From RPRC01 sp034933285 (GTDB lineage Bacteria > Desulfobacterota > Desulfuromonadia > Geobacterales > Geobacteraceae): a stretch of DNA of 64,000 nt. The stretch covers positions 62,001 through 126,000 of the forward strand of contig JAYFNT010000020.1 in NCBI GenBank assembly GCA_034933285.1. The letters are read 5' to 3'. Below, one piece after another: positions 42,401 to 49,183 of the stretch. The position numbers and the translations under genes were made by a program. The number at the start of each line of letters is the position of its first letter. Position 1 is the first letter of the stretch. Under the pieces are notes generated by a model. That model ran no database searches. It saw only the letters and a list, made by a program, of their open reading frames with translations, and was not told the origin of the DNA.

Positions 42401-44042
42401 TGCTGAATCCTTTTGGCTGAAAGCCATTGAATCAGATCCCGGATACGGAGAACCATATACCTGCCTTGGCATGGCCGCACTTGACTGCAATCCGGAACAG
42501 GCGCTCGATCTTCTGGAAAAAGGGTTTCTGCTGCAGCCTCTTGCCTCCACGGCCGCGCTCATGTATCACCAGGCCATTACCGGCGCTGCGAAGCCTGACA
42601 GGGGTGAAAAGTTATTCCTTGAAATGCGTCGCATTCATCCGCAAAACAAGAGAATCCATTTCCTTCTGATCGACCTCCTGGTCCGTCAGGGAAAGTCCGC
42701 CGAAGCATTGGAAGAGATTGAAACCGCTTGTGTCGTCTATGGCATAGATGACGGAATGCTGTCTGCCGGACTGGGACTTCGAGACTCTGTAGGACCCATG
42801 ACTGTACCCCCGGGGAAAATTGAGCGAAAGACAGGAGTTTCTCTCTGCATGATCATGAAAGATGAAGAGAGAAACCTCCCCCGGTGTCTGAAGAGCCTCA
42901 AGCCGATCGTTGATGAAATCGTTCTGGTGGATACCGGCTCCTCTGACAGGAGCCTCGCTGTTGCAAGGCTCTTCGGCGCCCGGGTCTTTGAAGCCGCCTG
43001 GACTGGGGATTTCTCGTCAGCACGAAACATTTCGCTGGAACATGCGTGTGGAGAGTGGATCCTGGTAATGGATGCCGATGAAGTGATTTCGCCACGCGAT
43101 TACGACCGGTTCAGGACGATAACTGCTGATGCAGGTTCTGGCAGGAAGGCTTACATGATCGAAACAAGGAACTATTCCACCAGGGTCGTCATGGAAAATT
43201 GGCAACCCAACGACGGCTCGTATCCTGTTGAGGAGGCAGGTGCCGGATGGATTCCCAGCAGCAAGATACGCCTCTTCCCCAACCGTCCCTCAATACGCTT
43301 CGAGGGCTCGATCCACGAGCTAGTGCAGCGCACCGTAGAAACGGCTGGTGTGCCGACATCAAATCTGCGTGTACCGGTACACCATTACGGCTATCTGGAC
43401 CAGGACCGTCAAAAAAGGAAAAACGACGAGTACTATCTGCTTGGGAAAAAGAAGCTTGCTGAAGAAGGAGGAGACGATTTCAGAGCGCTTTGCGAATTGG
43501 CCATCCAGGCAGGAGGCACCGGAAGGTACGAAGAGGCGCTCGAGCTGTGGGAACGGATCTTGGCAATCAATCCCGACTACCCGCTAGCCTATTTCAATCT
43601 CGGATTCGTCCTGATGCAGCTGGGCAGGTTGCGCCAGTCCAGAGACGCATCGGCGAAGGTCATGGAAATGCAGCCAGATCACATTGACGCGGTGATCAAC
43701 TATGTAATCTGTGATATATCCCTTGGCGGTGCAGAAAAAGCAGTTGACATGCTCCGCAAAAACCTGCGTATCAAACCTGATCACTTTTATTCCCGCCTGC
43801 TGCTCGCCATATGCCAGATCCTCATCGATCAGCGCGAAGCGGGACTTGCGGGACTCGACAAAATCAGGACTGAGGGCATCGAAATAGCAGATTTCCTGAA
43901 TGACTTCGCAAAAAAACTTATCAGGTACGAAAACGCCGAATACAGCGGAAAGATTCTTGAAGCCGCGATTTCAAGCGGCAACGGCAACGGGGAAACAGTT
44001 GAATTCCTGAAATCAATGGCTTCAGAACAGCGCGTTGCATGA
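39456..44042 (+). CDS. Four-GT2-domain/TPR megaglycosyltransferase
   Basis: This frame encodes about 1530 residues. Numbered from GTG 39606 (the first standard start codon), GT2 domains lie at about 1-230, 268-520, 556-790 and 1076-1290, with acidic sites LNNDTKV, LNPDTVV, LNNDVIV and MDADEVI. TPR-like helices fill 800-1060 and 1290-1478. The first GT2 domain plainly begins 50 residues before that GTG: PTVSIIIPVFNQ is encoded from about 39499, yet no ATG, GTG or TTG exists in this frame between its last upstream stop codon (39402) and 39606. Translation must therefore enter from the TPR gene by a shift at the T9 run, or the sequence has an indel. It ends 53 nt before a shared terminator. Confidence 0.8.
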   Translation, partial: KCTGTDQACSPPIESPTVSIIIPVFNQVDFTRNCIDSIILTPPEETFEILVVDDASTDSTQDLLGELTKKNPAVRSIRNETTSGFAAACNLGAKSASGKYLLFLNNDTKVCPGWFGPLLEVLASDPSVGIVAPKLIFPDNSIQHCGKVWKDPREPHSQPHHIYYRMPADLPAANRSREYQMLTGACILLRREEFLSLGGFDEKYENGWEDDDLCYAYRAAGKKSYYCSQSTVIHYQGKTLREKAVLLEKREPSLPSDPDAHARLDDELAATRKRFDRNRSRFFEKWGKEIIRDDVDFYRQDGFENGAVSSDIHPVSRPGASIIIVTYNSASTIIPCLESVQLHCSSGDEIVVVDNASRDETVKTVERLAASDRRVSIIRNKENCGFTAATNLGIIASSLPLIIMLNPDTVVPSGWIEGLAQHLLEPSVAAVGPISNFVAGLQKEELHRRAAIPPRLTVEDASALFRTWNRGASVETRLLIGFCLMVRRDILDTVGLLDEQLFLGNDDLELSWRLRQKGYRLLVATDTFVYHAGQKSFESEKRSATDALVQESTNRLFEKLENHYGHGQVPPPEELWGISWFRPSARRSSVREETVSALVQTGEHDNRLVSIIILTFNQLEHTRRCLESIEKHTPMPFELVLVDNGSNDGTVDWLKEQVRQHPQWKLIANDRNMGFSGGCNQGIKASSGNFVMLLNNDVIVTDGWLTGLLECLDSSPGTGTVGPMTNNISGIQKVDGAPYDDLSELDSFSADFRIRNRHRRIPHRRIVGFCMLFRRGLADAIGLLDESFGSGNFEDDDFCLRAEIAGYRNMIAADVFIHHVGSASFAGNNMDFSAAMANNGKLFLEKWSRPVTDRNESCRIVTLKTLEKADMLHQRGEHDKMVECILQEGIRSVPDEERFYHALAEYFLDLARYQDALDTLEEIPLVVSREKHLVLTGKAHLGLDSVDGAVRCAEEALQLNAVHAPALCLLGSAAKEQGKHAHAESFWLKAIESDPGYGEPYTCLGMAALDCNPEQALDLLEKGFLLQPLASTAALMYHQAITGAAKPDRGEKLFLEMRRIHPQNKRIHFLLIDLLVRQGKSAEALEEIETACVVYGIDDGMLSAGLGLRDSVGPMTVPPGKIERKTGVSLCMIMKDEERNLPRCLKSLKPIVDEIVLVDTGSSDRSLAVARLFGARVFEAAWTGDFSSARNISLEHACGEWILVMDADEVISPRDYDRFRTITADAGSGRKAYMIETRNYSTRVVMENWQPNDGSYPVEEAGAGWIPSSKIRLFPNRPSIRFEGSIHELVQRTVETAGVPTSNLRVPVHHYGYLDQDRQKRKNDEYYLLGKKKLAEEGGDDFRALCELAIQAGGTGRYEEALELWERILAINPDYPLAYFNLGFVLMQLGRLRQSRDASAKVMEMQPDHIDAVINYVICDISLGGAEKAVDMLRKNLRIKPDHFYSRLLLAICQILIDQREAGLAGLDKIRTEGIEIADFLNDFAKKLIRYENAEYSGKILEAAISSGNGNGETVEFLKSMASEQRVA

Positions 44043-44094
44043 AAAGCTGAAAATCAGGCTTCGTTCCGAAACTAAATAACGTGCAACTAAAAAG

Positions 44095-44123
44095 AAAAGA
44101 CCCTCTTTGTCAGGGTCTTTTTC
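44095..44123. terminator. Bidirectional terminator between the island and flaF
   Basis: AAAAGACCCT and AGGGTCTTTT form a 10-bp stem with a 7-base loop, flanked by A and T runs, so it ends both the plus-strand island and the minus-strand flagellin operon. Confidence 0.85.
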
Positions 44124-44175
44124 GTTCTGCAAGAAATCAGGCAATCATGTGGGGAACTTTGTCACCAGATGCCTG

Positions 44176-44583
44176 TCAAACCGCCTTCCCAAGCATACTC
44201 TCAGGCTGGTCGGCCTTGGTCATCAAACCTGCCGCCAGATTCAGGTTGATGTTGATGGCAATGGTCAGTTTCTGGGGATCCGGACACGCCATAACTTCGA
44301 ACAGCCGTTTGTCGAGAAATAGACTCAGATTCAGGATATCTTCCCTGAGCTGTTTCGGCAGCGGATTATCCGGCATGGTCAGCTCACTTTGGAAAAAACT
44401 CCAGACTTTCTGGTTGAATTTGACAGCTTCTTCCAGGAGCGCATCCCTGTCCGTCGAATTCCAGTTATCCTGGCAATTCTTCAGCATGAGGCCTGCTTTC
44501 GTCAACACCGACGCTTCGAGTTCACGCTGGGTCATTCCATCTTTCTGAACGTTTTGGTAGATATTATAGGGGTTTCTTGACAT
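44176..44583 (-). CDS. flaF: Flagellin synthesis regulator FlaF
   Basis: The 135-residue product fits FlaF: MSRNPYNIYQNVQKDGMTQRE (in part), LTKAGLMLKNCQDNW, LEEAVKFNQKVWSFFQSEL and LREDILNLSLFLDKRLFEVM. In Caulobacter FlaF is needed for flagellin synthesis and secretion and acts with FlbT. The start overlaps the flbT end by 20 nt. It is the last gene of the flagellin operon. Confidence 0.85.
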   Translation of the reverse strand: MSRNPYNIYQNVQKDGMTQRELEASVLTKAGLMLKNCQDNWNSTDRDALLEEAVKFNQKVWSFFQSELTMPDNPLPKQLREDILNLSLFLDKRLFEVMACPDPQKLTIAININLNLAAGLMTKADQPESMLGKAV

Positions 44584-44962
44584 GGGACATTAGCTCCTCT
44601 TCGTAGTCGATGAGTTTCCGGGTATGTTTCAGTGCCTGGTAGAAATCGCCGGCAAGCATCTTCTCGCTTATCTTCTCGACATAAGGCTTGGTGCTTGGTG
44701 CCGCTGACAGTACATCCTTCACCAGATCCCAGTATCTTGCATGATAATCAACCAGATTCTCGGTGTCGATATACATCAGCTGTACCGCGAAATAGACGCG
44801 TTTCGCCGGAGAAACCGCTTCGACTTCAGTCAGGATATCTTTCTGGCGAAGTATCGGGACATTGTTCTCGACCAGCAGGTCGCAAGCCTTGGAACCGTTC
44901 CTGATCACGGCTCTGCCGATTATCACCTTTTCATCCGGCTTCAAACGCAGCTTAAGAGACAT
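44564..44962 (-). CDS. flbT: Flagellin mRNA regulator FlbT
   Basis: The 132-residue product is FlbT: LKLRLKPDEKVIIGRAVIRN, LLVENNVPILRQKDILTEVEA, RVYFAVQLMYIDTENLVDYH and YVEKISEKMLAGDFYQALKH. In Caulobacter FlbT binds the 5' leader of flagellin mRNA and limits its translation. Here it lies downstream of flagellin, whose leader is long and structured, which fits such a role. It overlaps flaF by 20 nt. Confidence 0.9.
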   Translation of the reverse strand: MSLKLRLKPDEKVIIGRAVIRNGSKACDLLVENNVPILRQKDILTEVEAVSPAKRVYFAVQLMYIDTENLVDYHARYWDLVKDVLSAAPSTKPYVEKISEKMLAGDFYQALKHTRKLIDYEEELMSHVKKPL

Positions 44963-44976
44963 CCCGCTCCCCTCCC

Positions 44977-45570
44977 TTACCCCTTTACTGTCATGGCGAG
45001 CTCATTTCTGCCTTGCATTACCGCAGAACGCAGCTCTTCGATCCCCATGGCAGCAGATCTGACCTGCGTATCGGTTGCAACCTCCGAAACATCCGGCACA
45101 GAACCAGCCATTTTTTCCTTGTCTGCAAAGCCGAGCTTTTCCCAAAGTGCTGTATTCTTTTCATAAATCGGCGGCGGTGGCGGCGGAAAGGTCAGCTTCA
45201 GAATTTCCTTGCGCAACGACGTGTAACTCATGAGAATTTCCTTCCGTTCCGCGCTCTCGCTGGGAAACGGAGGGTTGTTCTTGATGATCACATCCAGGCG
45301 GTCTTTCATTCGATCCATGATGCCCGAGGCCTCCCGAAGCGCACGATCGGTTTCCCTGATACCCTTGGCCACCAGGTTCAATTCCTCGTTGACGCTACCC
45401 AGTCTGCCCATGGAGGAATTGGCCATCTGAAGAGAAATCACATCTGAGTCTCTTGCAGGATCTGTGCCTTTTTTTACTTCCTGCTCCCGAGCGGCCTGTT
45501 GATAAATCTTGCCTGCAGCATCCGGAACTGCCGTTATTTTCTCACTTCCCGCAATAGAGTCAATCGCCAT
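44977..45570 (-). CDS. Unknown coiled-coil protein of the flagellin operon
   Basis: The 197-residue protein is one I do not recognise. It has an N-terminal flexible part, a probable coiled coil near residues 50-100 (GSVNEELNLVAKGIRETDR, then ASGIMDRMKDRLDVII), a run of six prolines in TFPPPPPPIYEK (about 127-138), and an Ala/Glu/Met-rich helix at the end. No signal peptide or membrane segment is visible. It sits between flagellin and flbT with a hairpin upstream, so it may be a flagellin-associated chaperone or regulator. Confidence 0.7.
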   Translation of the reverse strand: MAIDSIAGSEKITAVPDAAGKIYQQAAREQEVKKGTDPARDSDVISLQMANSSMGRLGSVNEELNLVAKGIRETDRALREASGIMDRMKDRLDVIIKNNPPFPSESAERKEILMSYTSLRKEILKLTFPPPPPPIYEKNTALWEKLGFADKEKMAGSVPDVSEVATDTQVRSAAMGIEELRSAVMQGRNELAMTVKG

Positions 45571-45591
45571 CTTATTCCCCCCTGCTGCTCG

Positions 45592-45621
45592 AAAGGGGAG
45601 GAGGGTTCTCCCCCCTCCCCT
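45592..45621 (-). terminator. Hairpin after flagellin
   Basis: On the minus strand AAGGGGAGG-G-GGG and CCC-T-CCTCCCCTT form a long G-C-rich stem with a small loop, followed by only one further T. It probably lets a minority of transcripts continue into the unknown gene, flbT and flaF. Confidence 0.6.
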
Positions 45622-45650
45622 TCACGGTTACTTCATGCCGGACAGAGGTC

Positions 45651-46481
45651 CTAGAAGAGTTTCATGACTGCCTGCGCTGCCTGGGAAGCCATGCTCAGCG
45701 ATGAGATGCCGAGGTTCTGCCTGGTCTGCAGCATCAGCATGTTGGCGCCTTCTTCGTTCATATCCGCCAGAGTCAGATTGTCCGAGCCGGTCTGGAGCTC
45801 ATTGATCATCGAGCTGGTGAATTCCTGACGGGTGGTGACAACGCTCAGGTTGGAAGAGAGCTTGGAAGACTCGCTTCTGAGGGTGTTCAGGGCGTCTTCC
45901 AGTTCCGAAGACGAATCCGAGATTGCGTCAGTCGTTGTTGAGTTGGTGCCGCTCCAAGTTGCAGCAGCCGCGGTAATATCGAGTCCAGTGGCGGTCGCGT
46001 CGAAACCGGTTATCTGCAGGGTCGAGGTGCCGGTAGCCTGGCTGAATTCAACAGTCTGCGTGCCCGAGGTCAGGAAATTTGTTCCACGATACCCGGAATC
46101 GCTTGCGAGATCGTCGATCTGGTTGCGCAGCTCGTCGAAGGTCGCCGCATATGCGGTGCGGTCATCCGTGACACCCGATGCGAGGGCTGCCTGGGCTACA
46201 CCTTTTGCGGATTCGATCAGGGAGGTTATCGCCTTGATTCCTGCATCTGCCGCTCTGACCATCTGGATCGCTTCGGACATGCCGTCCTTGCGGGCGCTCA
46301 GGTCGCCTGCACGCTGCAGGTGAGACTGGGCCGCAAAGTAGTTGGTCGGGTTGTCGAGAGGCGTGTTGACCTTTTTGCCCGAAGAGAGACGGTTCTGAGT
46401 CTGGTTGATCAGGGTGCTGGTGCTTTGGAGTGACAGAAGGTTGTTCCTCATGCCGGAAGTCAAAGAAATCTGGTTTGCCAT
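45651..46481 (-). CDS. fliC: Flagellin
   Basis: The 276-residue flagellin forms the filament. The N-terminal D0/D1 region (ISLTSGMRNNLLSLQSTST, QNRLSSGKKVNTPLDNPTNY) and C-terminal D1/D0 region (LADMNEEGANMLMLQTRQNL, SMASQAAQAVMKLF) are intact, with a short Ser/Thr/Ala-rich middle (about 165-215: ATATGLDITAAAATWSGTNS) able to accept O-glycans. The start ATG 46481 is fixed by AAAGGAG 7 nt upstream; the frame stays open for 37 more codons, but that is leader. A sigma-28 promoter lies 150 nt upstream. Glycosyltransferase genes flank it on both sides. Confidence 0.96.
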   Translation of the reverse strand: MANQISLTSGMRNNLLSLQSTSTLINQTQNRLSSGKKVNTPLDNPTNYFAAQSHLQRAGDLSARKDGMSEAIQMVRAADAGIKAITSLIESAKGVAQAALASGVTDDRTAYAATFDELRNQIDDLASDSGYRGTNFLTSGTQTVEFSQATGTSTLQITGFDATATGLDITAAAATWSGTNSTTTDAISDSSSELEDALNTLRSESSKLSSNLSVVTTRQEFTSSMINELQTGSDNLTLADMNEEGANMLMLQTRQNLGISSLSMASQAAQAVMKLF

Positions 46482-46624
46482 TGTACTGCTCCTTTCTGGT
46501 TTTTCCGCGGCCTTCTGGCCGGGTTGCGCCGATTCATCGGCTGGCTGTTTTTTGCCGGGGTTCCATGATCCCATTCTGGGATCGACCTTCACAGACCGTT
46601 ACTGGCTGTTTTCCCCGGCATTTG
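46482..46624 (-). ncRNA. Structured 5' leader of flagellin mRNA
   Basis: The predicted leader is about 140 nt and rich in symmetry. TGCCGGGG (46613-46620) at the very 5' end pairs with CCCCGGCA (46553-46560), closing a domain that contains a 7-bp hairpin GATCCCA-gaa-TGGGATC (46567-46583). The sequence AAAACAGCCAG occurs directly after each arm of the closing stem. Two further hairpins, GCCGAT-ga-ATCGGC (46528-46541) and GGCC-agaa-GGCC (46509-46520), follow before the ribosome site. It is annotated as a cis-regulatory leader and a candidate FlbT target, not a separate RNA. Confidence 0.55.
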
Positions 46625-46630
46625 TTGTTC

Positions 46631-46657
46631 TTATCGAACAACCGCGAAAAAACTTTA
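46631..46657 (-). promoter_or_regulatory. Sigma-28 (FliA) promoter of flagellin
   Basis: Minus-strand TAAAGTTT (46650-46657), 11 nt, TTCGATAA (46631-46638). The -35 is a perfect FliA consensus and the -10 matches six of eight. The predicted start is near 46624. Confidence 0.8.
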
Positions 46658-46707
46658 GAAGAAAATTCGACGCATTTCCAAATATGGCAGCCGATCCTGC
46701 CGACAAG

Positions 46708-48117
46708 CTAGCTGCCAAACCCGGCAACCCTGGAAAGCTCCCTGCGCACGGATTCCACCGGCCCTCTCCAGTCGCCCGGCCTATCCTGTCGGAACAGCCG
46801 CATGGTGGGATACCAGGGAGAATCGTCCCTGTCGAGCATCCAGCGCCAGTCAGCCGCGAAAGGGAGAAGCACCCAGGTTTCCTTGCCCATGGCGCCGGCA
46901 AGATGCGCCACACCGGTGTCGATTGAAATCACCAGGTCAAGATGGGCAATAAGTGCCGCCGTATCGCTGAAATCCCTGATGCCCGGGGTGTAGTCTGCAA
47001 GTTCGAGTTTACCAGGCATACCGTCTGACGAAGACATTTCATTGCGCATCTGCAGGGAATAGAACCTGGTCCCCGGTATCCCTGCAAGGGGAGAAAACAT
47101 ATGCAATGGGCAGGTCCTGTTGGGATCGGGCTTTTTCCTGCCGGCCCAAACCAAACCGACCCTGAATTTCCGGTTGTCCTCGAACTTGTCCGCCCATGCA
47201 GCGATTGAATCCACCTGCGGGAATATATACGGAATTTGCAAGGGAATATTGTCCATTCGAGTATTGCAGACAAGCGGAAGGCTCATTATGGGCAAATGGA
47301 CATCAAATGCGGGAAGTTTCTCCCCCCTGGCAACAACTTCGGATACACCGGGTACTCCCGCGAGCAGAGTCTTCTGTGCAAGAGGGCATTCAAGAACCAC
47401 GGTTCCTCCCCGCGCCGAGACCAGCGGGATGTAGCGAACAAACTGAAATGTGTCGCCGAATCCCTGTTCCGAGTGGATAAGGATGGTCCTGTCCTGTAAG
47501 GGTGAGCCATCCCAGAGAGGCTGATCGAAATCCCTCGCTTTTGAAGTGAAACCCCTTTTTTGCCAACGCCACTCGAACTCTTTCCAGCCTTCCCGGAACT
47601 CCCCGGCCTGGAGCAGGGCCAGCGCCAGATTCCAATGGGCCTCCGCGCAGGCTGGATCCATGGCCAGGGCCCGATGGCAACTGGCCATTGCCTCGTAGGG
47701 CTTGTGAAGAGCCTGGAGAGCAGTAGCAATCGTTACATAGCCCTCGGAAAACGAAGGAATGAGCCGAATCCCATTCCGGTAACTGGCAATGGCCTCTTCC
47801 CAGCGGCCGAGTTCCATCAGCGAATTGCCCATATTATGGTAGGCAACACCGAAATCCGGCTTCAAACCGATGGCATGCCTGTAAACGGCCACAGCCTCTT
47901 CATAACGCTCTTCAGCATGCAGGGCAGCACCCAGCTTCAGGAATGCCTCGACTTCTGACGGGTGAGGACAGATATCGCCGGCAGGATCTCTTCTATGATC
48001 TCTCAAGTTCAAGGATTCGCACCTTTCAACAGAGTTTTTCTGAGCAGCCACATTGGTCCGGCTAGCCGGTTTTACTACCAGCAACGAACATGCCCGATTA
48101 TCACAATTCACAACCAA
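46708..48117 (-). CDS. TPR protein with GT9-like glycosyltransferase domain
   Basis: The roughly 450-residue protein has TPR repeats in residues about 55-190 (LGAALHAEERYEEAVAVYRH, YHNMGNSLMELGRWEEAIAS) followed by a GT-B domain like glycosyltransferase family 9 (ILIHSEQGFGDTFQFVRYIP; FRVGLVWAGRKKPDPNRTCP; HLDLVISIDTGVAHLAGAMG; VLLPFAADWRWMLDRDDSPW). Such TPR-GT proteins often act on protein acceptors. It ends 50 nt before the flagellin promoter on the same strand, so flagellin is a likely acceptor. The start is uncertain: TTG 48117 opens the frame, but about 45 residues before the TPRs match nothing and a later TTG behind AAAGG is also possible. Confidence 0.8.
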   Translation of the reverse strand: MVVNCDNRACSLLVVKPASRTNVAAQKNSVERCESLNLRDHRRDPAGDICPHPSEVEAFLKLGAALHAEERYEEAVAVYRHAIGLKPDFGVAYHNMGNSLMELGRWEEAIASYRNGIRLIPSFSEGYVTIATALQALHKPYEAMASCHRALAMDPACAEAHWNLALALLQAGEFREGWKEFEWRWQKRGFTSKARDFDQPLWDGSPLQDRTILIHSEQGFGDTFQFVRYIPLVSARGGTVVLECPLAQKTLLAGVPGVSEVVARGEKLPAFDVHLPIMSLPLVCNTRMDNIPLQIPYIFPQVDSIAAWADKFEDNRKFRVGLVWAGRKKPDPNRTCPLHMFSPLAGIPGTRFYSLQMRNEMSSSDGMPGKLELADYTPGIRDFSDTAALIAHLDLVISIDTGVAHLAGAMGKETWVLLPFAADWRWMLDRDDSPWYPTMRLFRQDRPGDWRGPVESVRRELSRVAGFGS

Positions 48118-48251
48118 TTGATATTACATCACTTTTTAATTCCATAATCCTGTCTGTCAATTTTTTGAAGAGATCACGTCATAATATGCAGGGGGTTGCT
48201 TTTATTCGCCAGTGCATCACTTTACATTTGTCTGTGATAACCAATCCGTGA

Positions 48252-48278
48252 TAAAGTCGACACCGCCACTGGCGACAC
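48252..48278 (+). promoter_or_regulatory. Weak sigma-28-like site before the PilZ gene
   Basis: TAAAGTCG, 11 nt, GGCGACAC. The -35 begins well (TAAAGT) but the -10 matches only five of eight bases. Confidence 0.35.
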
Positions 48279-48354
48279 CCAAAAAGAGCACTGTTCACGT
48301 TCGGCTGTAAAAAATGCGGCAGGATAAATTATACAAAGCAGGGGATCGTAAGCG

Positions 48355-49161
48355 ATGGCGAAAAAGAAGGTTGAATATGATCAATACTTCAAGGCAGCCC
48401 AACAGGTAAAGCTTGCAATCATATCGTCCGGGACGATGTCACGCGAAATCAACGGAGAGATTGCGGAAGTTGCCGGAGACAGCGCCAGAATCGAAATACT
48501 CGGCGAGGGGATACCCGAATCGCTGTCGGCAAAGAAGCAGGGAACGAAGATCTCTCTTGCCGGCTGGTCAGGATGGGGTTTCTACAAGACAGACGTAATT
48601 ATAGATAAATTTGTCTCTTCAAAGGAAATCGCCGTCAGCTTCGTTGGCGGAGTTGAAGAGAAACAACGCAGGGAATATTTCCGCCTCGACGTATCCCTCC
48701 CGGTACGGGTCGATTACCCCGCTGCACAGAGCCCGGTCGCAATCAGGGAACTGTGGACGGCAATAAGGGACAAAAGCCAGTCTGCGCCCCCCCCGCGCAT
48801 GGCGCCGACGGGAAAAGGTTACAGGGTGGTATTGCCGGGCGGAACCGACATCCAGCCGCAGAACGTCAACCTGAGCGGGGGCGGGCTCAGGATGCGGACT
48901 CCCGCCGCTATCGGGCTGGGAGATCTGGTCCATGTCGACCTCTATTTGCCTGTCGCTCCGCCAAGAATAATAAACACTGTCGCCGAGGTGCTGCGCTGCA
49001 ACGAGTTGACGCTGCACCTGGAAAAGGAGTCCGTCTTCATCGCGGCCATGAAATTCATTCACATCGATGAACAGGACAGGGAGTCAATCATCGCTTATCT
49101 CTTCGCGGAGCAGCGCATACAGCTTCAGGCAGAACGTGAATTGCCTACGCCGGGCAGATAA
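48355..49161 (+). CDS. PilZ-domain c-di-GMP receptor
   Basis: The 268-residue protein has an N-terminal beta domain (residues about 15-98: SREINGEIAEVAGDSARIEI, ISLAGWSGWGFYKTDVII) like the YcgR-N module, then a PilZ domain with the c-di-GMP motif RREYFRLDV (RxxxR, near 103-108) and NLSGGGLRM (N-x-S-x-x-G, near 172-180). A 30-residue linker rich in Ser/Pro splits the PilZ strands. YcgR-type proteins brake the flagellar motor when c-di-GMP is high; here the gene is convergent with motB, ending 22 nt away, which supports that role. Start ATG has a moderate GGGGAT site. Confidence 0.85.
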   Translation: MAKKKVEYDQYFKAAQQVKLAIISSGTMSREINGEIAEVAGDSARIEILGEGIPESLSAKKQGTKISLAGWSGWGFYKTDVIIDKFVSSKEIAVSFVGGVEEKQRREYFRLDVSLPVRVDYPAAQSPVAIRELWTAIRDKSQSAPPPRMAPTGKGYRVVLPGGTDIQPQNVNLSGGGLRMRTPAAIGLGDLVHVDLYLPVAPPRIINTVAEVLRCNELTLHLEKESVFIAAMKFIHIDEQDRESIIAYLFAEQRIQLQAERELPTPGR

Positions 49162-49183
49162 TTCCGCGCAATCTCCCGACTTC

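Noticed and set aside
46482..46592. A 37-codon N-terminal extension of flagellin opened by a GTG
   Set aside because: Flagellin must begin with its export-competent D0 region, and the ATG at 46481 has an excellent ribosome site. The extension is basic and proline-rich and coincides with leader hairpins.
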